Shown piece after piece: positions 1 through 13,953 of a DNA stretch of 64,000 nt; positions within the stretch are counted from its first letter, which is position 1; each line of letters starts with the position of its first letter. A program made the position numbers and the translations under genes. Origin of the DNA: Liolophura sinensis (Eukaryota; Mollusca; Polyplacophora; Chitonida; Chitonidae); NCBI RefSeq assembly GCF_032854445.1, contig NC_088303.1, positions 15,631,501-15,695,500 on the forward strand. The letters run 5' to 3'. Below the pieces are notes generated by a model. The model made no database searches and had not been told where the DNA came from. It saw nothing but the letters and a program-made list of their open reading frames with translations.

Positions 1-817
1 ATTATTGTACAATCGTAATACATCGCGTATTCGTAGCATCACAAATGCTTTAGGTGTCTAGCAATTTGCTCAGTAACGCCTTAAATGTTGCGAAGGAGGT
101 AAAATTACAAACAGCTGACATGGACTTAAATGAGAGCATGGAGTTTGATTTTTAAAACGAAATGGAACTAACTAAACATATTGGATGTATTTGCTTTTTT
201 GATATTTTGCTAATACGGATTCATTTATTGCGATAGCGGGACTTGAACTAGCGTGAATCGTATAAATGAAACAAGCTTATACGACGCACTGGCTACTTGG
301 TGCACATGCATACTAGATAGCGCCCCCCCCCCCCCCCCCCCGCCATTGTTGTATGTTGGTATACATGGTTGATGACGGTTGTGTTGTCTCCTGCAGTAAG
401 AATCAGAAGAAAACCATGGCCGAGGTGAAAGCGGAATATCATGTAAATTTTGCTGGACCACAGACACCAGAGAAAAACTCGATAAAGAAATGCATTCATT
501 TGCTTTAGACTTTTGTGTCTTTTATGTCTTCACGAGAAATGTGTCACCAGATACTAGTTATATCACCGTCGTCTCTACTTCGGTAAAACTCACTTTGCAG
601 TAGGCCTACATACATCTTATCTGTATCATCGACCTTGTCTTAACACATCCTGCTCGATCATACTTCGTCACAGGATCACTGCGTATGTACGTCCAAATGA
701 GATTAAACCTTCGGCGTGTCCTCTTAATTATAATCTCTCGACCTTACGGTCAACACTTTTTAACCTTGAACGAAAGCTACATATTATTTTTTCATAGAAC
801 AGTAGCCAGCATTTTAT
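1..817. other. Non-coding flank of the array
   Basis: No exon, RNA gene or recognisable repeat unit is visible. A pure cytosine run lies at 323-341. The short ORFs across it are artefacts of that run. The segment shows no resemblance to the macrosatellite unit that begins after the gap. Confidence 0.5.
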
Positions 818-1017
818 NNNNNNNNNNNNNNNNNNNNNNNNNNNNNNNNNNNNNNNNNNNNNNNNNNNNNNNNNNNNNNNNNNNNNNNNNNNNNNNNNNN
901 NNNNNNNNNNNNNNNNNNNNNNNNNNNNNNNNNNNNNNNNNNNNNNNNNNNNNNNNNNNNNNNNNNNNNNNNNNNNNNNNNNNNNNNNNNNNNNNNNNNN
1001 NNNNNNNNNNNNNNNNN
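818..1017. other. Assembly gap of 200 N
   Basis: Exactly 200 Ns, a conventional placeholder size. The first base after the gap is already inside a 2.7-kb repeat unit, so the gap probably hides more array copies and its real length is unknown. Confidence 0.98.
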
Positions 1018-3749
1018 TTGATAATCGAGGATTGCAGAGATAACGAACGCTATATTTAGCCGTGAGATTTTCATAGTAATATCGTGTTTAATAAACAAAG
1101 AGAAATATATAATCCACCCCATTTAACTCTGACTATTGCAACATTATTCAAGCACCCCTCCACCCTCCCCCCCAACCCAACCTCCAACCCACACCAACAT
1201 CACTAAAGTTTTAAGATTGAGTTCCTTGGTGTTTGGAAAGCACCTATTTGATTTTAAAACCTCGTCGACAGTTTGGGCAGCCCTTCTATGACCAGAACTA
1301 ACCAAATGAACGAGGAGATATTTCCAGTACAGTCTGTGTTAATACTTCTCAAATACACGATTGCATATCCATGTGGATCCAGAAGAAATACACTTACTAG
1401 TATAGTGTGTCCTGATAATCGCGTAAACGCGCCAGTACAGTGCATCCGTTTTGCATTCAGGCAAGCACTTGATCGGTTAGTGTACAATGTAAATTTACAT
1501 TAAAACGTGTCATTATTATACTTACACCATACACTTGACTGTTTTTTTGCTTATTTATGGGATTCTACTCAAGAATATTTCACTTACACAACTGAATGGA
1601 GGGAAACCGCTGGCACAAACCGGGGAAACCTACTATTATCCGCAGGATTCTGAAACCTTTCCATGTATGTACGACAGGATAGGACTTGACTGTTTAAATC
1701 CATGACTAATCTGGTCCACACGAATCATTTCTTTGATCAAATGTCCAAGTTTATATAAACTGCTTATCTTATCGAAATTATAAATATTAATGCGCGTGCC
1801 TTATGTGTACATACAGTGTCCCTTTTTTAAAAATAAATATACGGTAAGACTGTAACAAGGCGAACACCATCGTTATGTATGCTTGCTTTTCGACTCGTAT
1901 ACTTAACAATTTTTCACTCAAAAATGTGTGTGCATTAATTTATTTCATAGGTGTTTTACGCCGCCCTCAATATTGTTTCACCTTATAAGTCAGTAATATG
2001 ATGAGAGGAAATAAGGCGTGTAAGAAATAGAACTAATTTTTAACACACTTTACCTAATGTGAACATATCGTTTGGTTAAACAGTGCTTAACCTGATAAAA
2101 CATCTCCTTCATGTATACACAACCAATGATTACCGATGTTTACCGAACGTCGCCGTCGTGACGTTGCTAAGCATGCGATGGACACATTACAATCCTAGAA
2201 ACAAACCTTACGCTCACACAGTCGGTATCATGTAGAGTTTGGCTCTGAAAAGACGTCTATGGAGACAATTTTCCGGTGTATTTTTTACAATCTCAAGTAA
2301 ACTTCCAAGTAAGAGAAACTTCTTGCGGAGGTACATAAACATACTTCAATTCTGGAGTGGGAATGTGTTTTGTGCCGAGCAATAATACACAACATGACGC
2401 GGCGTGATTGTGACGTCACAAACACAGCCTCACTACTTGTGCAGGTCATTCTAGCGTGAACTGACGTACTACACACTGAGGCGACTGATCACATGCGACA
2501 GGCGAGGTGTGTGATCTGGTTTTGTCAATGGTGGCCAGAATCTCACCACCTAATGACGTTTTCACTAAAGTTGTTATGATGTCATAGAGCACGTTGATGA
2601 CCAATAAGGACAAGCAGCCATGCAAGATAACTTTTCAGCAAAATAATGTAAGAAATATGAATTATCTATATGTGTTGTTTTGTACATGTACTAAATATAG
2701 AAAGAGAAAAATATTGGAAAATATGTAATGACGTTTTCACTGAAGTGTTATGATGTCATAGAGCACGTTGATGACCAATAAGGACAAGCAGCCATGCAAG
2801 ATAACTTTTCAGCAAAATAATGTAAGAAATATGAATTATCTATATGTGTTGTTTTGTACATGTACTGTATATAGAAAGAGAAAAATATTGGAAAATATGT
2901 TATCGTTTCGTGCCATTAATTTATTTAGTTATTCTTACCCACATTATTTTTTTTTTGTCTATATAGGTGTGTTTTATCTACATACTTATGCTATCCACTA
3001 ATGTATTCCTCTCGTACGCTATAAGATGAGACTGAGAACTAGACACTTCTAGTCCGGCTATCATTATGTAGGCCAAAACACATAAACTTAAGGAGGTAAT
3101 GCACCTCAGATTTTTGGCAAAACTATCCATATTCGCCAATCAAACAAAACCTTCTGTATTTACCATGCAAGGATACCTAAAATGATTGCCCAATAATAAA
3201 TATCAGACTCGTTAACAGACTAATGACCTCAGAATACAAAAGAAAACAAAAATATTCGAAACCTTTACTGTGATATAAGCTAAGAAGAACTGATTTAAAC
3301 CACGTTCGGCTGAGTCACTTCCGCTGAAAGGAACGCACAACACCAGTTCGTCTTGTTTCTTTGTCGGATTTTGGTCACACGTCTCTTTCAACAGAATATC
3401 ACTTATATCACAACAGTATCATCCCGTAATAGGAGACATTAGGCACGACACGTACTTTACCAAGTATGACTGTACTGAGAGATGACCGTCAAGGACATGG
3501 CGTATCCTTTTATTGTGAGAATGTATCAGGGACCCATCAACATTCTACGCCAACGGTAAAGTCTGTACAGTCACATCACATTGACGTAGAATCTCCATTT
3601 CAAGGAGTTTTATGCACAGTCTGTTTAAAACTCGTTATATGTGTTTCTTTCAATAAACCTTTATTGAAACACAGAACGTATTATGACAAACATGCAGTGC
3701 CTTAGGAGAAAAATGCTGTACAGTATAATATAATTTTCTGCTCGATAAT
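1018..3749. repeat. Array unit 1
   Basis: First unit after the gap. It differs from units 2-4 mostly by single-base insertions and deletions (for example around 1160, 1275, 1545, 1600 and 1700). This pattern is typical of low-coverage sequence beside a gap rather than evolutionary divergence. Confidence 0.9.
2551..2900. repeat. 175-bp direct duplication inside the unit (unit 1 example)
   Basis: Two tandem copies start at 2551 and 2726 with 'taatgacgttttcact' and end in 'ggaaaatatg'. They differ by a few bases. The duplication recurs at the same place in units 2-4, while units 5 and 6 have one copy. It therefore arose before amplification of the homogeneous part. Confidence 0.9.
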
Positions 3750-4277
3750 TTGATAATCGAGGATTGCAGAGATAACGAACGCTATATTTAGCCGTGAGAT
3801 TTTCATAGTAATATCGTGTTTAATAAACAAAGAGAAATATATAATCCACCCCATTTAACTCTGACTATTGCAACATTATTCAAGCACCCCTCACCCTCCC
3901 CCCCAACCCAACCTCCAACCCACACCAACATCACTAAAGTTTTAAGATTGAGTTCCTTGGTGTTTGGAAAGCACCTATTTGATTTTAAAACCTCGTCGAC
4001 AGTTTGGCAGCCCTTCTATGACCAGAACTAACCAAATGAACGAGGAGATATTTCCAGTACAGTCTGTGTTAATACTTCTCAAATACACGATTGCATATCC
4101 ATGTGGATCCAGAAGAAATACACTTACTAGTATAGTGTGTCCTGATAATCGCGTAAACGCGCCAGTACAGTGCATCCGTTTTGCATTCAGGCAAGCACTT
4201 GATCGGTTAGTGTACAATGTAAATTTACATTAAAACGTGTCATTATTATACTTACACCATACACTTGACTGTTTTTT

Positions 4278-4412
4278 GCTTATTTATGGGATTCTACTCA
4301 AGAATATTTCACTTACACAACTGAATGGAGGAAACCGCTGGCACAAACCGGGGGAAACCTACTATTATCCGCAGGATTCTGAAACCTTTCCATGTATGTA
4401 CGACCGGATAGG
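4278..4412 (-). repeat. Decayed SINE inside the array unit (unit 2 example)
   Basis: The stretch containing 'actcaagaatatttcactta', then 'gggggaaacctactattatc' and 'tgtacgaccgga', lines up along its length with the antisense strand of the common SINE elsewhere in the window (for example 51838-52020). It is present at the equivalent place in the other units, so the SINE predates amplification. Confidence 0.7.
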
Positions 4413-4662
4413 ACTTGACTGTTTAATCCATGACTAAATCTGGTCCACACGAATCATTTCTTTTATCAAATGTCCAAGTTTTATAAACTGCTTATCTTAT
4501 CGAAATTATTAAATATTAATGCGCGTGCCTTATGTGTACATACAGTGTCCCTTTTTTAAAAATAAATATACGGTAAGACTGTAACAAGGCAACACCATCG
4601 TTATGTATGCTTGGCTTTTCGACTCGTATACTTAACAATTTTTCACTCAAAAATGTGTGTGC

Positions 4663-4740
4663 ATTTATTTATTTCATAGGTGTTTTACGCCGCCCTCAAT
4701 AATGTTTCACTTATAAGTCAGTAATATGATGAGAGGAAAT
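4663..4740 (-). repeat. Second SINE fragment inside the array unit
   Basis: 'tttatttatttcataggtg', then 'ttttacgccgccctcaata' and 'tttcacttataagtcag', match the tail end of the same SINE in antisense orientation. The piece is short and repeated in every unit. Confidence 0.65.
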
Positions 4741-6477
4741 AAGGCGTGTAAGAAATAGAACTAATTTTTAACACACTTTACCTAATGTGAACATATCGTT
4801 TGGTTAAACAGTGCTTAACCTGATAAAACATCTCCTTCATGTATACACAACCAATGATTACCGATGTTTACCGAACGTCGCCGTCGTGACGTTGCTAAGC
4901 ATGCGATGGACACATTACAATCCTAGAAACAAACCTTACGCTCACACAGTCGGTATCATGTAGAGTTTGGCTCTGAAAAGACGTCTATGGAGACAATTTT
5001 CCGGTGTATTTTTTACAATCTCAAGTAAACTTCCAAGTAAGAGAAACTTCTTGCGGAGGTACATAAACATACTTCAATTCTGGAGTGGGAATGTGTTTTG
5101 TGCCGAGCAGTAATACACAACATGACGCGGCGTGATTGTGACGTCACAAACACAGCCTCACTACTTGTGCAGGTCATTCTAGCGTGAACTGACGTACTAC
5201 ACACTGAGGCGACTGATCACATGCGACAGGCGAGGTGTGTGATCTGGTTTTGTCAATGGTGGCCAGAATCTCACCACCTAATGACGTTTTCACTAAAGTT
5301 GTTATGATGTCATAGAGCACGTTGATGACCAATAAGGACAAGCAGCCATGCAAGATAACTTTTCAGCAAAATAATGTAAGAAATATGAATTATCTATATG
5401 TGTTGTTTTGTACATGTACTAAATATAGAAAGAGAAAAATATTGGAAAATATGTAATGACGTTTTCACTGAAGTGTTATGATGTCATAGAGCACGTTGAT
5501 GACCAATAAGGACAAGCAGCCATGCAAGATAACTTTTCAGCAAAATAATGTAAGAAATATGAATTATCTATATGTGTTGTTTTGTACATGTACTGTATAT
5601 AGAAAGAGAAAAATATTGGAAAATATGTTATCGTTTCGTGCCATTAATTTATTTAGTTATTCTTACCCACATTATTTTTTTTTTGTCTATATAGGTGTGT
5701 TTTATCTACATACTTATGCTATCCACTAATGTATTCCTCTCGTACGCTATAAGATGAGACTGAGAACTAGACACTTCTAGTCCGGCTATCATTATGTAGG
5801 CCAAAACACATAAACTTAAGGAGGTAATGCACCTCAGATTTTTGGCAAAACTATCCATATTCGCCAATCAAACAAAACCTTCTGTATTTACCATGCAAGG
5901 ATACCTAAAATGATTGCCCAATAATAAATATCAGACTCGTTAACAGACTAATGACCTCAGAATACAAAAGAAAACAAAAATATTCGAAACCTTTACTGTG
6001 ATATAAGCTAAGAAGAACTGATTTAAACCACGTTCGGCTGAGTCACTTCCGCTGAAAGGAACGCACAACACCAGTTCGTCTTGTTTCTTTGTCGGATTTT
6101 GGTCACACGTCTCTTTCAACAGAATATCACTTATATCACAACAGTATCATCCCGTAATAGGAGACATTAGGCACGACACGTACTTTACCAAGTATGACTG
6201 TACTGAGAGATGACCGTCAAGGACATGGCGTATCCTTTTATTGTGAGAATGTATCAGGGACCCATCAACATTCTACGCCAACGGTAAAGTCTGTACAGTC
6301 ACATCACATTGACGTAGAATCTCCATTTCAAGGAGTTTTATGCACAGTCTGTTTAAAACTCGTTATATGTGTTTCTTTCAATAAACCTTTATTGAAACAC
6401 AGAACGTATTATGACAAACATGCAGTGCCTTAGGAGAAAAATGCTGTACAGTATAATATAATTTTCTGCTCGATAAT

Positions 6478-9205
6478 TTGATAATCGAGGATTGCAGAGA
6501 TAACGAACGCTATATTTAGCCGTGAGATTTTCATAGTAATATCGTGTTTAATAAACAAAGAGAAATATATAATCCACCCCATTTAACTCTGACTATTGCA
6601 ACATTATTCAAGCACCCCTCACCCTCCCCCCCAACCCAACCTCCAACCCACACCAACATCACTAAAGTTTTAAGATTGAGTTCCTTGGTGTTTGGAAAGC
6701 ACCTATTTGATTTTAAAACCTCGTCGACAGTTTGGCAGCCCTTCTATGACCAGAACTAACCAAATGAACGAGGAGATATTTCCAGTACAGTCTGTGTTAA
6801 TACTTCTCAAATACACGATTGCATATCCATGTGGATCCAGAAGAAATACACTTACTAGTATAGTGTGTCCTGATAATCGCGTAAACGCGCCAGTACAGTG
6901 CATCCGTTTTGCATTCAGGCAAGCACTTGATCGGTTAGTGTACAATGTAAATTTACATTAAAACGTGTCATTATTATACTTACACCATACACTTGACTGT
7001 TTTTTGCTTATTTATGGGATTCTACTCAAGAATATTTCACTTACACAACTGAATGGAGGAAACCGCTGGCACAAACCGGGGGAAACCTACTATTATCCGC
7101 AGGATTCTGAAACCTTTCCATGTATGTACGACCGGATAGGACTTGACTGTTTAATCCATGACTAAATCTGGTCCACACGAATCATTTCTTTTATCAAATG
7201 TCCAAGTTTTATAAACTGCTTATCTTATCGAAATTATTAAATATTAATGCGCGTGCCTTATGTGTACATACAGTGTCCCTTTTTTAAAAATAAATATACG
7301 GTAAGACTGTAACAAGGCAACACCATCGTTATGTATGCTTGGCTTTTCGACTCGTATACTTAACAATTTTTCACTCAAAAATGTGTGTGCATTTATTTAT
7401 TTCATAGGTGTTTTACGCCGCCCTCAATAATGTTTCACTTATAAGTCAGTAATATGATGAGAGGAAATAAGGCGTGTAAGAAATAGAACTAATTTTTAAC
7501 ACACTTTACCTAATGTGAACATATCGTTTGGTTAAACAGTGCTTAACCTGATAAAACATCTCCTTCATGTATACACAACCAATGATTACCGATGTTTACC
7601 GAACGTCGCCGTCGTGACGTTGCTAAGCATGCGATGGACACATTACAATCCTAGAAACAAACCTTACGCTCACACAGTCGGTATCATGTAGAGTTTGGCT
7701 CTGAAAAGACGTCTATGGAGACAATTTTCCGGTGTATTTTTTACAATCTCAAGTAAACTTCCAAGTAAGAGAAACTTCTTGCGGAGGTACATAAACATAC
7801 TTCAATTCTGGAGTGGGAATGTGTTTTGTGCCGAGCAATAATACACAACATGACGCGGCGTGATTGTGACGTCACAAACACAGCCTCACTACTTGTGCAG
7901 GTCATTCTAGCGTGAACTGACGTACTACACACTGAGGCGACTGATCACATGCGACAGGCGAGGTGTGTGATCTGGTTTTGTCAATGGTGGCCAGAATCTC
8001 ACCACCTAATGACGTTTTCACTAAAGTTGTTATGATGTCATAGAGCACGTTGATGACCAATAAGGACAAGCAGCCATGCAAGATAACTTTTCAGCAAAAT
8101 AATGTAAGAAATATGAATTATCTATATGTGTTGTTTTGTACATGTACTAAATATAGAAAGAGAAAAATATTGGAAAATATGTAATGACGTTTTCACTGAA
8201 GTGTTATGATGTCATAGAGCACGTTGATGACCAATAAGGACAAGCAGCCATGCAAGATAACTTTTCAGCAAAATAATGTAAGAAATATGAATTATCTATA
8301 TGTGTTGTTTTGTACATGTACTGTATATAGAAAGAGAAAAATATTGGAAAATATGTTATCGTTTCGTGCCATTAATTTATTTAGTTATTCTTACCCACAT
8401 TATTTTTTTTTTGTCTATATAGGTGTGTTTTATCTACATACTTATGCTATCCACTAATGTATTCCTCTCGTACGCTATAAGATGAGACTGAGAACTAGAC
8501 ACTTCTAGTCCGGCTATCATTATGTAGGCCAAAACACATAAACTTAAGGAGGTAATGCACCTCAGATTTTTGGCAAAACTATCCATATTCGCCAATCAAA
8601 CAAAACCTTCTGTATTTACCATGCAAGGATACCTAAAATGATTGCCCAATAATAAATATCAGACTCGTTAACAGACTAATGACCTCAGAATACAAAAGAA
8701 AACAAAAATATTCGAAACCTTTACTGTGATATAAGCTAAGAAGAACTGATTTAAACCACGTTCGGCTGAGTCACTTCCGCTGAAAGGAACGCACAACACC
8801 AGTTCGTCTTGTTTCTTTGTCGGATTTTGGTCACACGTCTCTTTCAACAGAATATCACTTATATCACAACAGTATCATCCCGTAATAGGAGACATTAGGC
8901 ACGACACGTACTTTACCAAGTATGACTGTACTGAGAGATGACCGTCAAGGACATGGCGTATCCTTTTATTGTGAGAATGTATCAGGGACCCATCAACATT
9001 CTACGCCAACGGTAAAGTCTGTACAGTCACATCACATTGACGTAGAATCTCCATTTCAAGGAGTTTTATGCACAGTCTGTTTAAAACTCGTTATATGTGT
9101 TTCTTTCAATAAACCTTTATTGAAACACAGAACGTATTATGACAAACATGCAGTGCCTTAGGAGAAAAATGCTGTACAGTATAATATAATTTTCTGCTCG
9201 ATAAT
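6478..9205. repeat. Array unit 3
   Basis: Complete 2,728-bp unit. It matches unit 2 except for isolated differences, including A at 7838 where units 2 and 4 have G. Confidence 0.93.
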
Positions 9206-11933
9206 TTGATAATCGAGGATTGCAGAGATAACGAACGCTATATTTAGCCGTGAGATTTTCATAGTAATATCGTGTTTAATAAACAAAGAGAAATATATAA
9301 TCCACCCCATTTAACTCTGACTATTGCAACATTATTCAAGCACCCCTCACCCTCCCCCCCAACCCAACCTCCAACCCACACCAACATCACTAAAGTTTTA
9401 AGATTGAGTTCCTTGGTGTTTGGAAAGCACCTATTTGATTTTAAAACCTCGTCGACAGTTTGGCAGCCCTTCTATGACCAGAACTAACCAAATGAACGAG
9501 GAGATATTTCCAGTACAGTCTGTGTTAATACTTCTCAAATACACGATTGCATATCCATGTGGATCCAGAAGAAATACACTTACTAGTATAGTGTGTCCTG
9601 ATAATCGCGTAAACGCGCCAGTACAGTGCATCCGTTTTGCATTCAGGCAAGCACTTGATCGGTTAGTGTACAATGTAAATTTACATTAAAACGTGTCATT
9701 ATTATACTTACACCATACACTTGACTGTTTTTTGCTTATTTATGGGATTCTACTCAAGAATATTTCACTTACACAACTGAATGGAGGAAACCGCTGGCAC
9801 AAACCGGGGGAAACCTACTATTATCCGCAGGATTCTGAAACCTTTCCATGTATGTACGACCGGATAGGACTTGACTGTTTAATCCATGACTAAATCTGGT
9901 CCACACGAATCATTTCTTTTATCAAATGTCCAAGTTTTATAAACTGCTTATCTTATCGAAATTATTAAATATTAATGCGCGTGCCTTATGTGTACATACA
10001 GTGTCCCTTTTTTAAAAATAAATATACGGTAAGACTGTAACAAGGCAACACCATCGTTATGTATGCTTGGCTTTTCGACTCGTATACTTAACAATTTTTC
10101 ACTCAAAAATGTGTGTGCATTTATTTATTTCATAGGTGTTTTACGCCGCCCTCAATAATGTTTCACTTATAAGTCAGTAATATGATGAGAGGAAATAAGG
10201 CGTGTAAGAAATAGAACTAATTTTTAACACACTTTACCTAATGTGAACATATCGTTTGGTTAAACAGTGCTTAACCTGATAAAACATCTCCTTCATGTAT
10301 ACACAACCAATGATTACCGATGTTTACCGAACGTCGCCGTCGTGACGTTGCTAAGCATGCGATGGACACATTACAATCCTAGAAACAAACCTTACGCTCA
10401 CACAGTCGGTATCATGTAGAGTTTGGCTCTGAAAAGACGTCTATGGAGACAATTTTCCGGTGTATTTTTTACAATCTCAAGTAAACTTCCAAGTAAGAGA
10501 AACTTCTTGCGGAGGTACATAAACATACTTCAATTCTGGAGTGGGAATGTGTTTTGTGCCGAGCAGTAATACACAACATGACGCGGCGTGATTGTGACGT
10601 CACAAACACAGCCTCACTACTTGTGCAGGTCATTCTAGCGTGAACTGACGTACTACACACTGAGGCGACTGATCACATGCGACAGGCGAGGTGTGTGATC
10701 TGGTTTTGTCAATGGTGGCCAGAATCTCACCACCTAATGACGTTTTCACTAAAGTTGTTATGATGTCATAGAGCACGTTGATGACCAATAAGGACAAGCA
10801 GCCATGCAAGATAACTTTTCAGCAAAATAATGTAAGAAATATGAATTATCTATATGTGTTGTTTTGTACATGTACTAAATATAGAAAGAGAAAAATATTG
10901 GAAAATATGTAATGACGTTTTCACTGAAGTGTTATGATGTCATAGAGCACGTTGATGACCAATAAGGACAAGCAGCCATGCAAGATAACTTTTCAGCAAA
11001 ATAATGTAAGAAATATGAATTATCTATATGTGTTGTTTTGTACATGTACTGTATATAGAAAGAGAAAAATATTGGAAAATATGTTATCGTTTCGTGCCAT
11101 TAATTTATTTAGTTATTCTTACCCACATTATTTTTTTTTGTCTATATAGGTGTGTTTTATCTACATACTTATGCTATCCACTAATGTATTCCTCTCGTAC
11201 GCTATAAGATGAGACTGAGAACTAGACACTTCTAGTCCGGCTATCATTATGTAGGCCAAAACACATAAACTTAAGGAGGTAATGCACCTCAGATTTTTGG
11301 CAAAACTATCCATATTCGCCAATCAAACAAAACCTTCTGTATTTACCATGCAAGGATACCTAAAATGATTGCCCAATAATAAATATCAGACTCGTTAACA
11401 GACTAATGACCTCAGAATACAAAAGAAAACAAAAATATTCGAAACCTTTACTGTGATATAAGCTAAGAAGAACTGATATAAACCACGTTCGGCTGAGTCA
11501 CTTCCGCTGAAAGGAACGCACAACACCAGTTCGTCTTGTTTCTTTGTCGGATTTTGGTCACACGTCTCTTTCAACAGAATATCACTTATATCACAACAGT
11601 ATCATCCCGTAATAGGAGACATTAGGCACGACACGTACTTTACCAAGTATGACTGTACTGAGAGATGACCGTCAAGGACATGGCGTATCCTTTTATTGTG
11701 AGAATGTATCAGGGACCCATCAACATTCTACGCCAACGGTAAAGTCTGTACAGTCACATCACATTGACGTAGAATCTCCATTTCAAGGAGTTTTATGCAT
11801 AGTCTGTTTTAAACTTGTTATATGTGTTTCATTCAATATACCTTTATTGAAACACAGAACGTATTATGACAAACAGGCAGTGCCTTAGGAGAAAAATGCT
11901 GTACAGTATAATATAATTTTCTGCTCGATGATT
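9206..11933. repeat. Array unit 4, hybrid of young and old types
   Basis: The first 2.2 kb are of the young homogeneous type. From about 11478 onward the sequence takes variants shared with the diverged copies downstream (for example 'catagtctgttttaaac' near 11799 and 'cattcaatatacc' near 11830). The unit therefore spans the boundary between homogenised and old array DNA. Confidence 0.85.
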
Positions 11934-13953
11934 TGATAATCGAGGATTCCAGAGATAACGAACGCTATATTTAGCCGTGAGATTTTCATCGTGAAATTAA
12001 TATTGTGTTTAATAAACAAAGAGAAATATACAATCCACCCCATTAAACTCTGACTATTGCAACATTATTCAAACAACCCTCACACTCACCCTCAACCCAA
12101 CCTCCAACCACCAACCAAACCACTAAAGTTTTAAGATTGAGTTCCTTGGTGTTTGGAAAGCACCTATTAGATTTTAAAACCTCCATGTATGTATACAGCT
12201 TACAGACGAGTGAAACCATTATTTTCTATATGGTTGTCCATACTCTTGGATGTTTTGGGATGACATTAAACAGTTTCTGTGATTTACACCAATTGTATAC
12301 TTGCCACTTGTAGCTTTTAATCTTCCTCACTTTGGTGTATCATTCTATCATATTTAATTCGAATTTCTTCAAAACTCCGATAATCCTTAATTTTAATGGC
12401 CTGACGTGAGTATAATCACTGACCTACATGTATGATTAAAAGAATCAATGAATATTATGACTTATAACCCCACGTCGACAGTTTGGTAGACCTACTATGA
12501 CCAGAACTAACCAAATGAACGAGGAGATATTTCCAGTACAGTCTGTGTTGATATTTCTCAAATACACGATTGCATATCCATGTGGATCAAGAAGAAATAC
12601 ACTTACTAGTATAGTGTGTCTTCATAATCGCGTAAACGCGCCAGTACAGCGCATTCGTTTTGCATTCATGCAAGCACTTAATGGGTTAGTGTACAATGTA
12701 AATTTACATTTAAACGTGTCATTATGAAACTTACACCATACACTTGACTGTTTGTTTTCTTATTTATGGGATTCTACTCAAGAATATTTCACTTACACAA
12801 CTAGATGGAGGAAACCGCTGGCACAAACCGGGGGAAACCCACTACTATCCGCAGGATCCTGAAACCTTCCCATGTATGTTCGACCGGATAGGACTTGACT
12901 GTTTAATCCATGACTAAATGTGGTCCACACGAATCATTTCTTTTATCAAATGTCCAAGTTTTATAAACTGCTCATCTTATCGAAGATATTAAATATTAAT
13001 GCGCGTGCCTTATGTGTACATACAGTGTCCCTTTTTTTAAATGAATATATGGTAAGACTGTAACAAGGCAAGACCATCGTTATGTATGCTTGGCTTTTCG
13101 ACTCGTATACTTAACAATTTTTCACTCAAAAATGTGTGTGCATTTATTTGTTTCATTGGTGCTTTACGCCGCGCTCAATAATGTTTCACTTATACGTCAG
13201 CAATATGATCAGAGGAAATAAGGCGTTTATGAAAAAGAACTAACTTTTAACACACTTTACCTAATGTGAACATATCGTTTGGTTAAACAGTGCTTAACCT
13301 GATAACACATCTCCTTCATGTATACACAACCAATGATTACCGACGTTTACCGAACGTTGCCGCCGTGACGTTGCTAAGCATGCGATGCACACATTACAAT
13401 CCTAGAAACAAACCTTACGCGCACACAGTCGGTATCATGTAGAGTTTGGCTCTGAAAAGACGTCTATGGAGACAATTTTCCGGTGTATTTATTACAATCT
13501 CAAGTAAACCTGCAAGTAAGAGAAACTTCTAGCGGAGGTACATAAACATACCTTAATTCTGGAGTGGGAATGTGTTTTGTGCCGAGCAATAATACATGAC
13601 ATGACGCGGCGTGATTGTGACGTCACAAACACAGCATCACTACTTGTGCAGGTCATTCTAGCGTAAACTGACGTACTACACACTGAGGCGACTGATCACA
13701 TGCGACAGGCGAGGTGTGTGATCTGGTTTTGTCAATGGTGAACAGAATCTCACCAATTAATGACGTTTTCTCTGAAGTTGCTATGATGGCATAGAGCACG
13801 TTGATGACCAATAAGGACAAGCAGCCATGCAAGATAACATTTCAGCAAAATAATGTAAGAAATACGAATTATCTATATGTGTTGTATTGTACATGTACTG
13901 TATATAGAAAGATAAAAATATTGGAAAATATGTTATCGTTTCGTGCCACTAAT
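11934..13953. repeat. Array unit 5, diverged and 3'-truncated
   Basis: Diverged copy. It contains a segment of roughly 290 bp (about 12183-12476) that units 1-4 lack, and only one copy of the 175-bp block that is doubled in units 1-4. Near 13953 it breaks off inside the 'tatcgtttcgtgcca' region and joins directly to an internal position of the next unit. About 1 kb of its end and about 0.2 kb of the next unit's beginning are deleted. Confidence 0.85.

Larger units (their letters stand above)
3750..6477. repeat. Array unit 2
   Basis: Complete 2,728-bp unit, nearly base-for-base the same as units 3 and 4. It carries G at 5110, where units 1 and 3 have A. Confidence 0.93.

Noticed and set aside
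3466-3705. 79-codon ORF repeated in array units 1-4
   Set aside because: It persists only because units are near-identical. Diverged copies show substitutions without coding bias, and there is no recognisable domain.
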